Position numbers and translations under genes: made by a program. From an archaeon (GTDB taxonomy: Archaea; Asgardarchaeota; Hermodarchaeia; Hermodarchaeales; Hermodarchaeaceae): DNA of 5,710 bases. A model generated the notes under the pieces. It ran no database searches. It was not told the origin of the DNA and saw nothing but the letters and a program-made list of their open reading frames with translations. The stretch covers positions 1 through 5,710 of the forward strand of contig JABXGX010000078.1 in the NCBI GenBank assembly GCA_016550405.1, in the 5' to 3' direction. This document shows, one piece after another, positions 1-5,710 of this stretch; within the stretch, counting starts at the first letter, position 1, and each line of letters begins with the position of its first letter.

Positions 1-1
1 T

Positions 2-2356
2 CCCATTTATGGGGCAGACTTGACTTACGTGTCAACCAATGGGTTCTTTAACTCCTCAACCGACATCGCTGGTATCGATTACTGGCTGGTCTCCAATCCT
101 GATGGATCCTATACTCTGATTCTTAATACAACACGCATCGGAACAGGCATGCAGCCATTTACGCTCATCATTTCGATAGCTAAAGATCATTACGATACTG
201 CTGAGGTGTATGTATCCTTCCAAGTCCGAGACAATCTCACTGTATTACAACGGCAATCACTTAATCCAGGAACGACTGTTCCTTGGGGTGATAACCTCGT
301 CATCATTTTTACATATTCTAATCTAGATGATGGTGGTTCTCCAGTTCCCGGTGCTCTCATTGACTGTGATTGGGACGAGTTTTACTGGAGCTGTTCCTAC
401 AACAACACCTTACAGGCCTATGTGCTAATTATCCAAACAACAAGCCGATTAGAAGGAAGTTACACAGTTACGATAAATGCCCAAAAGGCTCATTACCAAG
501 CCTTTTCAATAATTGAAAATTTTGTCATACGAAAAATCCAGACAACACTTGAAGCGGATCCTGACTATATTCCCAATTGGCCATTAAGCTTCAATCTCAC
601 AATCCGCCTAAACTACTATGATATAGACCATGGCGGACAAGTACCTTTTGCTGATGTTGCCACGGACTGGAATACCAGTTATTACACAATTGTCTACTTT
701 GGAAATGGAACCTATAATTTAGTATTGAACACAACCTGCTGTAATGTTGGAACCCATGCTGTCAACATTACTCTCTGGCGAGACCATTATGCACAACGAA
801 CCATAATTGTCTCCCTAACCTTGGTTCCTATTCCACTATTTGTCGAGGTTATATCCTCCTCACCTATTACAACTGAATACAATTCGACCGAGTTAGTCGT
901 AGTATCTGTCCGTGTCTTGGATCTTTATGGACGGCTAATCAATGACTCCACAACATCCTATCATTGGCAAGGGGGAAGTGGATACATGGCTTTTATCGGT
1001 GCTGGAGTATACAACGTCTCTTTTGGAGCTGCGGCTGACACTGGTGCCTATGTAGTTACTATTCAAGCAAATAAAACTGGGTATCAACTCGGTACAGGGT
1101 TCATAATGCTTAACATATTACCAACAGACACGATTCTTAATCCATTGACTTCAAGTGCTCAAATTGTGGTCGGTGAAAGTTTCGAGATATCGGTTCTATT
1201 CACAACAATTTATGGAACGGGTATTGCTGATGCTAATGTGACTTTTCTTTGGGCGTTTAATCGAACCGGGTCTCTAGGATATGTTGGTGGCAACATTTTT
1301 AATGGCACATTAAGTAGCTCTGGGCTCACAGCAGGACAATATATCGTCTATGTCACCGCAGGTGGCCAGAATGTCATCGAACGAACAACAACTATCAGTA
1401 TATCATTAATCCTCATTCCGTGTGAACTTCAAGCCTTTCCATCCATTCAAGAAGTGTATTATGGAGCAAATTTCACACTCCACGTATACCTCAATGACAC
1501 CCATCATAATTCCGCCATTGGTGGGGCAAACATCACCTATCTCTGGGGCACGCTAACGGGATATCTACGGCCAAATGGAACGCTTGGCTGGTACAACACA
1601 TCACTCTCCTCCACAATTTATCCGATTGGAAACTGGCAAGTCACACTTACAGTTGATTACGAAGGATATGCTTTTGCCATAACCTCTGTTGAAGTGTTTA
1701 TTCGTTCCCAACCAACGACCCTAGACCTAGTATTAATTCAAACCTATTTCGCACCACAAAATATTGTGACGAATCTGACAGGCATTTCTTGGACTGTTCC
1801 TCGGGGTGAAATCCTTACATTATACTTCAGCTTTACAGATGCAACCAACACAACAATAATTGGTGCGACCGGCGCTTACAGTTGGGATTATGGCATAGGC
1901 ATCCTTACATATGAAAATGGCCTTTACATTGCTACTCTGAATCTAACGCAAGCTGCACCCGGCTCCTATTCTCTTCAAGTTGCATTGACATTACAAAACT
2001 ACGCAAGTGGACAAAGTCCTCGCTATGACTTGTTCGTTATCCGTGTTCCCACCGAAATTCAAGTTATCACAGATCCCGGAACAGTAGATACTGGTACATC
2101 ATGGAATCTAGTAGTCTACTACAACGATACTTTCCATAATCTACCTGTAGCCAGCGGAAATCTCACAGTGACCATTCCCGAACTGGGTATTGATAGGCAA
2201 TACATGATTGACAACGGAAATGGATATTATTCATTCACTGTTCCTCCTCTTTTCTTTGCAGACACACTTCATATCGAAATTAACGCCCTTGGAAGCTTAC
2301 AATATAGTTCTTCAACAGAAAGCATCGTCGTTGTAGTCACATTAAGTCAAATGGTT
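2..2356 (+). repeat. Eight tandem Ig-like extracellular modules in the first protein
   Basis: The modules run approximately 2-232 (incomplete), 233-535, 536-835, 836-1123, 1124-1420, 1421-1714, 1715-2050 and 2051-2356, each 96-112 residues when whole. A shared pattern defines them: an early beta strand, a central G/P-x-A-x-x-T-x-x-W strand (TDW, SYHW, TFLW, TYLW, AYSW), then G-x-Y-x-x-x-L, and near the end a K/R-x-x-Y turn (AKDHY, QKAHY, WRDHY, NKTGY). Modules six and eight share NDTxHN (NDTHHN, NDTFHN). The Trp is absent in the first visible and last modules. The fold is inferred from strand alternation, length and spacing; Big, PKD-like and other Ig-like families cannot be told apart by eye. 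The number of modules lost upstream is unknown. Confidence 0.8.
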
Positions 2357-3208
2357 CAAACCTCAATTCAAATTGGCCTCATTGCTGCAGTAATCGGGAT
2401 AATCACGATTATTTTGTGGCTCGCCTACACACGGGTTCTTGCCATCCCTTGGTTAGTCAGAAAGATGCGAAAAATGAGCCGCACTATCGACAAAGGCAAA
2501 ACGCCTAAACTCTCGAAAGGTGATGTAGGCCGTATTGGCTCTCGACCTGAATTGATGACTCACATTGTCGAACCCGCATACGAGACCATAGAAATTCCAA
2601 TACCTGCCACGGTTCTTCCTGCTATCATTGATTATGAGGAACGATATGCTGAAGACGAGGCCATCTGGGCTGAATTAAAGAAATTACCCCGCCTCGAACA
2701 TGAACAGAAACTCGAATTATTCCAAGAAATGAAACGTATTCCAGCCACAGAACGAGTATGGTTCATCGAAGACCTGAAACAACAAATGGCTGATGGCACA
2801 AGATTTGCCCGCCAAGCCAAAGAACCCACCTTGTCTCCCGAACTCGAAAAGGAAATACAAGACCAGTTGAAACAATTCCCTCAATTGAGCTCTAATGAAA
2901 AAGAACGTATCACCCAACAACTTCGCCACGTTCCTCAAGAGGAATGGGGCGAAATCTTTAGCACCCTAGCGATCGCTGAGAAGCCCCAAGTTATATCGGA
3001 TGATGAAATTCTCCGACCAGATGAATTACCAGCAATAACCGAGGAAGAACGCCACAAATTACTTGAAGAATTGAAGAATTTAACCGAGGAAGAACGCCAA
3101 AAAGTTTTACAGACATTCCGCGAGAAAAGAACCAAAGAAGCTGCAGATGGAAAAGCTGTCAAAGGCAAAAAAGAGTCTGAAATTGACGAATCAGACGCCA
3201 AAGAATAA
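2..3208 (+). CDS. Large type I surface protein with Ig-like modules, TM helix and charged helical tail (5' end missing)
   Basis: The reading frame is open from the first complete codon (position 2) to a TAA stop at 3206-3208, giving 1068 residues. The true start lies upstream: the first visible residues (PIYGADLTY) already match the middle of a module, so the TTG at 20 is not a credible start. In order the protein has eight beta-rich modules (residues 1-785), one hydrophobic helix (about 791-809) followed by a basic stretch containing RKMRKMSR, and a charged tail of about 259 residues with helical repeats. The basic flank after the helix predicts modules outside and tail inside. The ectodomain carries 26 N-x-S/T sequons; the tail has one. 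I see no protease, hydrolase or kinase motif. Likely roles are adhesion, envelope structure or coupling an outside ligand to an inside partner, all inferred from architecture. An annotation pipeline would probably call it hypothetical. Confidence is high that it is a real gene and low on function. Confidence 0.9.
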   Translation, partial: PIYGADLTYVSTNGFFNSSTDIAGIDYWLVSNPDGSYTLILNTTRIGTGMQPFTLIISIAKDHYDTAEVYVSFQVRDNLTVLQRQSLNPGTTVPWGDNLVIIFTYSNLDDGGSPVPGALIDCDWDEFYWSCSYNNTLQAYVLIIQTTSRLEGSYTVTINAQKAHYQAFSIIENFVIRKIQTTLEADPDYIPNWPLSFNLTIRLNYYDIDHGGQVPFADVATDWNTSYYTIVYFGNGTYNLVLNTTCCNVGTHAVNITLWRDHYAQRTIIVSLTLVPIPLFVEVISSSPITTEYNSTELVVVSVRVLDLYGRLINDSTTSYHWQGGSGYMAFIGAGVYNVSFGAAADTGAYVVTIQANKTGYQLGTGFIMLNILPTDTILNPLTSSAQIVVGESFEISVLFTTIYGTGIADANVTFLWAFNRTGSLGYVGGNIFNGTLSSSGLTAGQYIVYVTAGGQNVIERTTTISISLILIPCELQAFPSIQEVYYGANFTLHVYLNDTHHNSAIGGANITYLWGTLTGYLRPNGTLGWYNTSLSSTIYPIGNWQVTLTVDYEGYAFAITSVEVFIRSQPTTLDLVLIQTYFAPQNIVTNLTGISWTVPRGEILTLYFSFTDATNTTIIGATGAYSWDYGIGILTYENGLYIATLNLTQAAPGSYSLQVALTLQNYASGQSPRYDLFVIRVPTEIQVITDPGTVDTGTSWNLVVYYNDTFHNLPVASGNLTVTIPELGIDRQYMIDNGNGYYSFTVPPLFFADTLHIEINALGSLQYSSSTESIVVVVTLSQMVQTSIQIGLIAAVIGIITIILWLAYTRVLAIPWLVRKMRKMSRTIDKGKTPKLSKGDVGRIGSRPELMTHIVEPAYETIEIPIPATVLPAIIDYEERYAEDEAIWAELKKLPRLEHEQKLELFQEMKRIPATERVWFIEDLKQQMADGTRFARQAKEPTLSPELEKEIQDQLKQFPQLSSNEKERITQQLRHVPQEEWGEIFSTLAIAEKPQVISDDEILRPDELPAITEEERHKLLEELKNLTEEERQKVLQTFREKRTKEAADGKAVKGKKESEIDESDAKE
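2372..2428 (+). other. Single transmembrane helix
   Basis: The encoded segment, from IGLIAAVIGIITIILWLAY, is about 19 uncharged, strongly hydrophobic residues. It follows the last beta module directly and precedes a basic stretch (R, then RKMRKMSR), which by the positive-inside rule places the C-terminal tail in the cytoplasm. It is the only such segment in the visible part of the protein. Confidence 0.93.
2693..3124 (+). repeat. 15-residue helical repeats in the cytoplasmic tail
   Basis: Three 30-residue units, each a pair of 15-residue half-repeats, can be aligned without gaps: 2693-2782, 2885-2974 and 3035-3124. The half-repeats start LEHEQK, IPATER, LSSNEK, VPQEEW, ITEEER and LTEEER, giving the pattern [LIV]-[TSP]-x-x-E-[RK]-x-x-[LIV]-x-x-x-[LMF]-[KR]-x, with departures in individual units. 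Each unit is preceded by L-K-x-[LF]-P-x or a relic of it (DELPA before the third). The design suggests short helices capped by Pro/Thr/Ser, either a coiled or hairpin stack, and a protein-binding surface. The last pair is the least diverged. No named domain is recognised with certainty. Confidence 0.75.
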
Positions 3209-3226
3209 TTGATGTCAACTTTTTAT
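3209..3226 (+). terminator. Possible U-tract terminator after the first gene
   Basis: Eleven bases after the TAA stop lies TTTTTAT (3220-3226), preceded by the near-palindrome TTGATGTCAA (3209-3218). Archaeal transcription can stop at a U-rich tract without a strong hairpin, so this is a plausible stop signal. It is only five T long and the stem is too small to count as a bacterial-style terminator, so the call is weak. Confidence 0.3.
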
Positions 3227-3315
3227 CCAAAAGATTTGGAGAAATAAGTGTTATCCAACCACAGATCCAAATCACATTGAAAAACCATTTTCATTATTCA
3301 TACGTCGCTTTTTAA

Positions 3316-3365
3316 ATTTGAAGCACAACAATCATTCTTCCTCTAAGCAGGTACATGCTTCAAAT
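3316..3365. repeat. Perfect 10-bp inverted repeat with 30-nt spacer
   Basis: ATTTGAAGCA at 3316-3325 is exactly complementary to TGCTTCAAAT at 3356-3365. A second AAGCA at 3345-3349 can instead pair with TGCTT at 3356-3360 across a 6-nt loop, so the right arm has two mutually exclusive partners. It could be an RNA stem in a transcript read through from the upstream gene, or an operator for a dimeric regulator. With arms this AT-rich in an AT-rich gap, chance is not excluded. Confidence 0.45.
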
Positions 3366-3523
3366 CACTACTCAAAACAAGTTTTCAAGGCAACTATTCA
3401 TATCATAGGCCAAGAACTTCCTTACAGTTTAAAGAAGAATCCTTCTGAACTGCTTAACTAATGATTTCTCAAACACAGTTGTCTAGATGGCTGGTTCAGA
3501 AAATACTCATAAAGTTCCACGCA

Positions 3524-3533
3524 GAATATACAT
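3524..3533 (+). promoter_or_regulatory. Weak candidate TATA box for the second gene
   Basis: GAATATACAT lies about 60 bp before the ATG at 3592. If it acts as an archaeal TATA box, transcription would start near 3555 and leave a leader of about 35 nt, enough for the Shine-Dalgarno site. No clear purine-rich BRE precedes it. Alternatives are TTTAAA at 3428-3433 and TTTTTAAAT at 3309-3317, either of which would give a much longer leader; the latter would place the inverted repeat at or near the transcript start. Confidence 0.22.
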
Positions 3534-3580
3534 TTGCCGGTAACTAGCTCTGCTATCAGCCGGTTTGGGATATCTTCACC

Positions 3581-3586
3581 GAGGTG
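3581..3586 (+). promoter_or_regulatory. Shine-Dalgarno site of the second gene
   Basis: GAGGTG sits 5 nt before the ATG at 3592 and matches the anti-Shine-Dalgarno end of 16S rRNA (GGAGGTGATC core). It settles the start codon: the only in-frame alternative between it and the upstream in-frame TAA (3541-3543) is a TTG at 3565 without a site. Confidence 0.85.
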
Positions 3587-3591
3587 GGCGC

Positions 3592-3690
3592 ATGAGTCGG
3601 TTCAAGTTAGGACTGGTTACTATCGTAGTATTTTTCGCAGTCATAATTTTTTCACCATCAGGATTAACTCCAAACCCAATTGTGGCTGCA
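3592..3690 (+). other. N-terminal signal sequence
   Basis: The first residues, MSRFK, are basic and are followed by a hydrophobic core (LGLVTIVVFFAVIIFS, residues 6-21) and a polar Pro/Ser/Asn stretch. A plausible signal peptidase I site is after Ala33 (IVAA before TPNS). No lipobox Cys and no twin-arginine motif are present, so the general Sec route is expected. If cleavage fails, the segment would act as an N-terminal anchor. Confidence 0.82.
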
Positions 3691-5710
3691 ACACCAAACT
3701 CCCCTTATGCGGGGGTTGGCGGCTTGCTCGATGTATACGAGTATGCCAAAAACGACAGCAGCACCACCATTCGGAACGGCATCAATGATACCACATTCAC
3801 CTATCTTGGTAGTTGGTTTCCACAAACCCCTACTGTTTATCGAGGCTATCAGCTTCATGCGGAAATTACTAACCTTTTTGAAATCCGTAATCCGGTTCCT
3901 AATGGTGAATTCAACCAAACTGAACCTGGAACGACCTGGGTCGAATCACTTAATTCACGTGGAATCGTTGAAGACTGGGGTACAACTCCTAGCGCGGGCA
4001 ATCCTGCCCCGTGTCTAGATATTAATCTTGATGATAGATGGGAAGATAAGGCTGCTGAAGCCCGCTTTGATAATACGTTCACCTATACTTCAGATAAACA
4101 GCCATATAACTCGACCCTTGAATTTGACATCAACTACTCTTCTATGATGACCAGGAAAAAAGAGTTACAAATTCGAGTAGCGCTGATTTATCATACTACT
4201 GAAATTGGAGGGTGGTCAGAAACAACTGACATCTATTCTCCAACAAGTTGGGACCATCTGAGTTTTAGTACGGCTCCCATCAATGGATCAGCCACGCTCA
4301 GGATCTTCATTATCTATTCCGGAGGAAAACCAAATTGGCTTACTGGTCATGTCTATTTTGACAACTTCCGATATCGGATTCTAACCCAGCGAAGTCCCAC
4401 TGAAGTAGCTCTAACATTGAATAATACGGCCTTCGTTAATACAGACAATAACAATGGCGAAGTCGATTTATACGCTGACCCAGCAAATAAAGCTGAAGCT
4501 AACCTTACAAACTGCTGGTCAGCAACACAAGTCTTTCAATTCAACTCTCCATACAACCTAAAATTCTATTATCATTACTCAATGTTTGTAAAAAGCGAGA
4601 AGGTTGATGCTGCTTTAACTCACTTCACTGCACCAGTCGATGCGAATCCTACATGGGAAATTAGTTACACCACACCCAGTTCTCTTCCGCCTTCTTTTCA
4701 TTCAGGCTATACTTTTGGATTATTTTTGCAAACTGGTTGGGCTCTGAGTTCTGTTGAGAATGACACGGGAGATGTTATCTCTGATTATCAGTTTAATGCT
4801 TCAAGTCGCTTCATTATAATCGATGAGGGTGTTCCCGGACCGGATGAGGATTTCTTGATTTTTGCCTCCAGCATGAACTACGTTGAGAGCATATCTCCTC
4901 AAATTAGTGCCACAGGTACTGGGGGGTGGGCTACTCAATCAATTGACGATTATTATGTGAAAGGTGATTATCTTCGTGTTGTGGCTGAACTACAGGCTTG
5001 GAATCCTGTCGATAATGATGGGGAAGTCTCCATTTTCTTTCCAAACGACACATTATGGCAAACTGATACCAATCCCACAATATACTCTAATGGGACTTTG
5101 ATTAGTCAAGTGTGGCTGATTCCGACAATAGATGCATCTGCAGCAGGAAGTGACTGGCTTGTCACTGTATCCTATAACTCATCGAGTCAATGTGGAATGC
5201 GTGAAAGGTCCATTGCAATTGTTATCGAGACAACTGCAACCAAAGTAACTCCATCTGATGGGAAACGGGTTATATCTGGCTCCACTGTAACAGTTGAGGT
5301 TCAATGGCAGAATCTCGACACGAGTGATTACATCATAGATGCAATAGCCCGAATTCAATACTACGACCGGAATATGCAACTACAAACTGTAGGTATGACA
5401 GGGGACGGCATGGGCGGCTACTCTACTGAACTTTCTACTAATCTTATACAGCCAAGCTTGACGGCAACATTCTCTGTTGAATTATTTAGATACGGATATG
5501 TTAATGCCAGTTCTGATGAAGGCTCCCAAGTCGATTTCACAATTAATCTTGTTAATGATATCAGATATGACATGGTCAAACCAACACAACAGACAGGTAC
5601 TGATGAATTCACAGCTGAAACCTCTAAATCACAAGGTTATACGAGTTTGGTTAAATTCTATGATCGCTTCCAATCGGCGTATGTTCTCAATGAGACCTCA
5701 TTATGGCCAA
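3592..5710 (+). CDS. Large secreted or anchored surface protein, multidomain beta-rich (3' end missing)
   Basis: An ATG at 3592 opens a frame with no stop to the window end: 706 complete codons. The N-terminus is a signal sequence (residues 1 to about 33). Then come a short Gly/Asp/Tyr-rich region (34-99), a putative jelly-roll, CBM-like domain (100-264), a second beta-rich domain (265-437), two Ig-like modules (about 438-546 and 547-655) and the start of another (656 on). The module at 547-655 ends with G-G-Y and later RYGYVNAS, echoing the G-x-Y and K-x-x-Y features of the upstream protein. There are 15 N-x-S/T sequons (Pro excluded) and only three Cys, so heavy N-glycosylation is likely. 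No catalytic motif is evident. The length suggests a C-terminal membrane anchor beyond the window, as in its neighbour, but this cannot be seen. Probable role: adhesin or envelope glycoprotein. Real gene: near certain; function: inferred. Confidence 0.95.
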   Translation, partial: MSRFKLGLVTIVVFFAVIIFSPSGLTPNPIVAATPNSPYAGVGGLLDVYEYAKNDSSTTIRNGINDTTFTYLGSWFPQTPTVYRGYQLHAEITNLFEIRNPVPNGEFNQTEPGTTWVESLNSRGIVEDWGTTPSAGNPAPCLDINLDDRWEDKAAEARFDNTFTYTSDKQPYNSTLEFDINYSSMMTRKKELQIRVALIYHTTEIGGWSETTDIYSPTSWDHLSFSTAPINGSATLRIFIIYSGGKPNWLTGHVYFDNFRYRILTQRSPTEVALTLNNTAFVNTDNNNGEVDLYADPANKAEANLTNCWSATQVFQFNSPYNLKFYYHYSMFVKSEKVDAALTHFTAPVDANPTWEISYTTPSSLPPSFHSGYTFGLFLQTGWALSSVENDTGDVISDYQFNASSRFIIIDEGVPGPDEDFLIFASSMNYVESISPQISATGTGGWATQSIDDYYVKGDYLRVVAELQAWNPVDNDGEVSIFFPNDTLWQTDTNPTIYSNGTLISQVWLIPTIDASAAGSDWLVTVSYNSSSQCGMRERSIAIVIETTATKVTPSDGKRVISGSTVTVEVQWQNLDTSDYIIDAIARIQYYDRNMQLQTVGMTGDGMGGYSTELSTNLIQPSLTATFSVELFRYGYVNASSDEGSQVDFTINLVNDIRYDMVKPTQQTGTDEFTAETSKSQGYTSLVKFYDRFQSAYVLNETSLWP
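3889..4383 (+). other. Putative jelly-roll (carbohydrate-binding-like) domain
   Basis: Residues 100-264 open with NPVPNGEF and a nearby W and end with VYFDNFRYRIL. An 'N-G-x-F' opening with a closing 'hydrophobic-D-N-hydrophobic' strand about 160 residues later is typical of galactose-binding-like and CBM4/9-type jelly-rolls. The stretch between alternates short strands and aromatic residues (W145 region, GGWSE, SWDHLSF). Length and ends fit; ligand residues cannot be assigned by eye. It could be a structural sandwich without sugar binding. Confidence 0.5.

Larger units (their letters stand above)
3209..3591. other. 383-bp intergenic region
   Basis: No convincing gene is seen on either strand. 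The only small frames (for example ATG at 3461 for 28 codons and ATG at 3487 for 18 codons) lack a ribosome binding site. The region is AT-rich relative to its flanks and holds a T5 tract just after the upstream stop, a second T5 tract at 3309-3313, a 10-bp inverted repeat at 3316-3325/3356-3365, a small AGAAG/CTTCT hairpin at 3433-3446, a direct repeat of GCCGGT (3536-3541 and 3559-3564), and the ribosome binding site of the second gene. No tRNA-like or other structured RNA was recognised. Confidence 0.7.

Noticed and set aside
20..22. TTG as the start codon of the first gene
   Set aside because: The frame is open to the window edge and the residues just before it (PIYGA) fit the module consensus, so the gene starts upstream; no ribosome binding site precedes this TTG.
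2890..3200. Tail as a known kinase, GTPase or coiled-coil chemoreceptor domain
   Set aside because: No P-loop, DFG or HAMP-like pattern was seen, and the 15-residue period broken by Pro is not a heptad coiled coil.
2632..3201. Three minus-strand open frames of 65-88 codons beneath the tail coding region
   Set aside because: They lie opposite the strongly supported repeat-bearing tail and their Ser/Phe/Arg-rich translations are the expected antisense of Glu/Lys-rich codons.
2..3208. Protease, glycoside hydrolase or cohesin/dockerin role for the first protein
   Set aside because: No catalytic triad, HExxH, or calcium-binding dockerin loop was seen in the visible part; the modules look purely structural or binding.
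3461..3547. Small overlapping frames in the gap (ATG at 3461, 28 codons; ATG at 3487, 18 codons) as leader peptides
   Set aside because: Neither has a ribosome binding site, and neither shows a codon run or composition suggesting attenuation.
3534..4082. Short open frames on both strands of 75-112 codons over the start of the second gene
   Set aside because: They overlap the 706-codon frame that has a signal sequence and a good ribosome binding site; their translations look like out-of-frame sequence.
5179..5612. Two minus-strand open frames of 64 and 66 codons
   Set aside because: Both lie opposite the coherent Ig-like modules of the second gene and show no features of their own.

Overview
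The window holds two large genes for cell-surface proteins, both on the + strand and both cut by the window edges, separated by a 383-bp non-coding gap. No RNA gene, mobile element, CRISPR array or enzyme gene is visible.

Organism: this is most likely archaeal. The second gene has a GAGGTG ribosome binding site of archaeal/bacterial type. Both products are very large and exported, built from Ig-like beta-sandwich modules and crowded with N-glycosylation sequons. The first ends in one membrane helix and a charged helical cytoplasmic tail. From memory of the family landscape, this architecture (modules with an 'NDTxHN...GAxxTYxW...GxYxxxL...KxxY' pattern, a TM helix, then 'TEEER' helical repeats) is common in Asgard archaea, Thorarchaeota in particular. 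The lineage is an inference and has not been tested by a search.

Layout: positions 2-3208 encode the C-terminal 1068 residues of a type I membrane protein: eight extracellular modules of about 96-112 residues (the first incomplete), a TM helix near 2372-2428, and a cytoplasmic tail of about 259 residues with 15-residue helical repeats. Positions 3209-3591 are non-coding, with a T-tract after the stop, a 10-bp perfect inverted repeat, weak promoter candidates and a good Shine-Dalgarno site. Positions 3592-5710 and beyond encode the first 706 residues of a secreted or anchored protein: a signal sequence, a putative carbohydrate-binding-like jelly-roll domain, a second beta-rich domain, two Ig-like modules and the start of another.

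How they fit together: the genes lie head to tail, but the gap is long and contains candidate stop and start signals, so separate transcription is as likely as an operon. Both products would act outside the membrane, probably in adhesion, surface-layer building or glycan/ligand contact. The first could also connect the outside to a cytoplasmic partner through its tail. These roles are inferred from architecture alone; no catalytic motif was seen in either protein.
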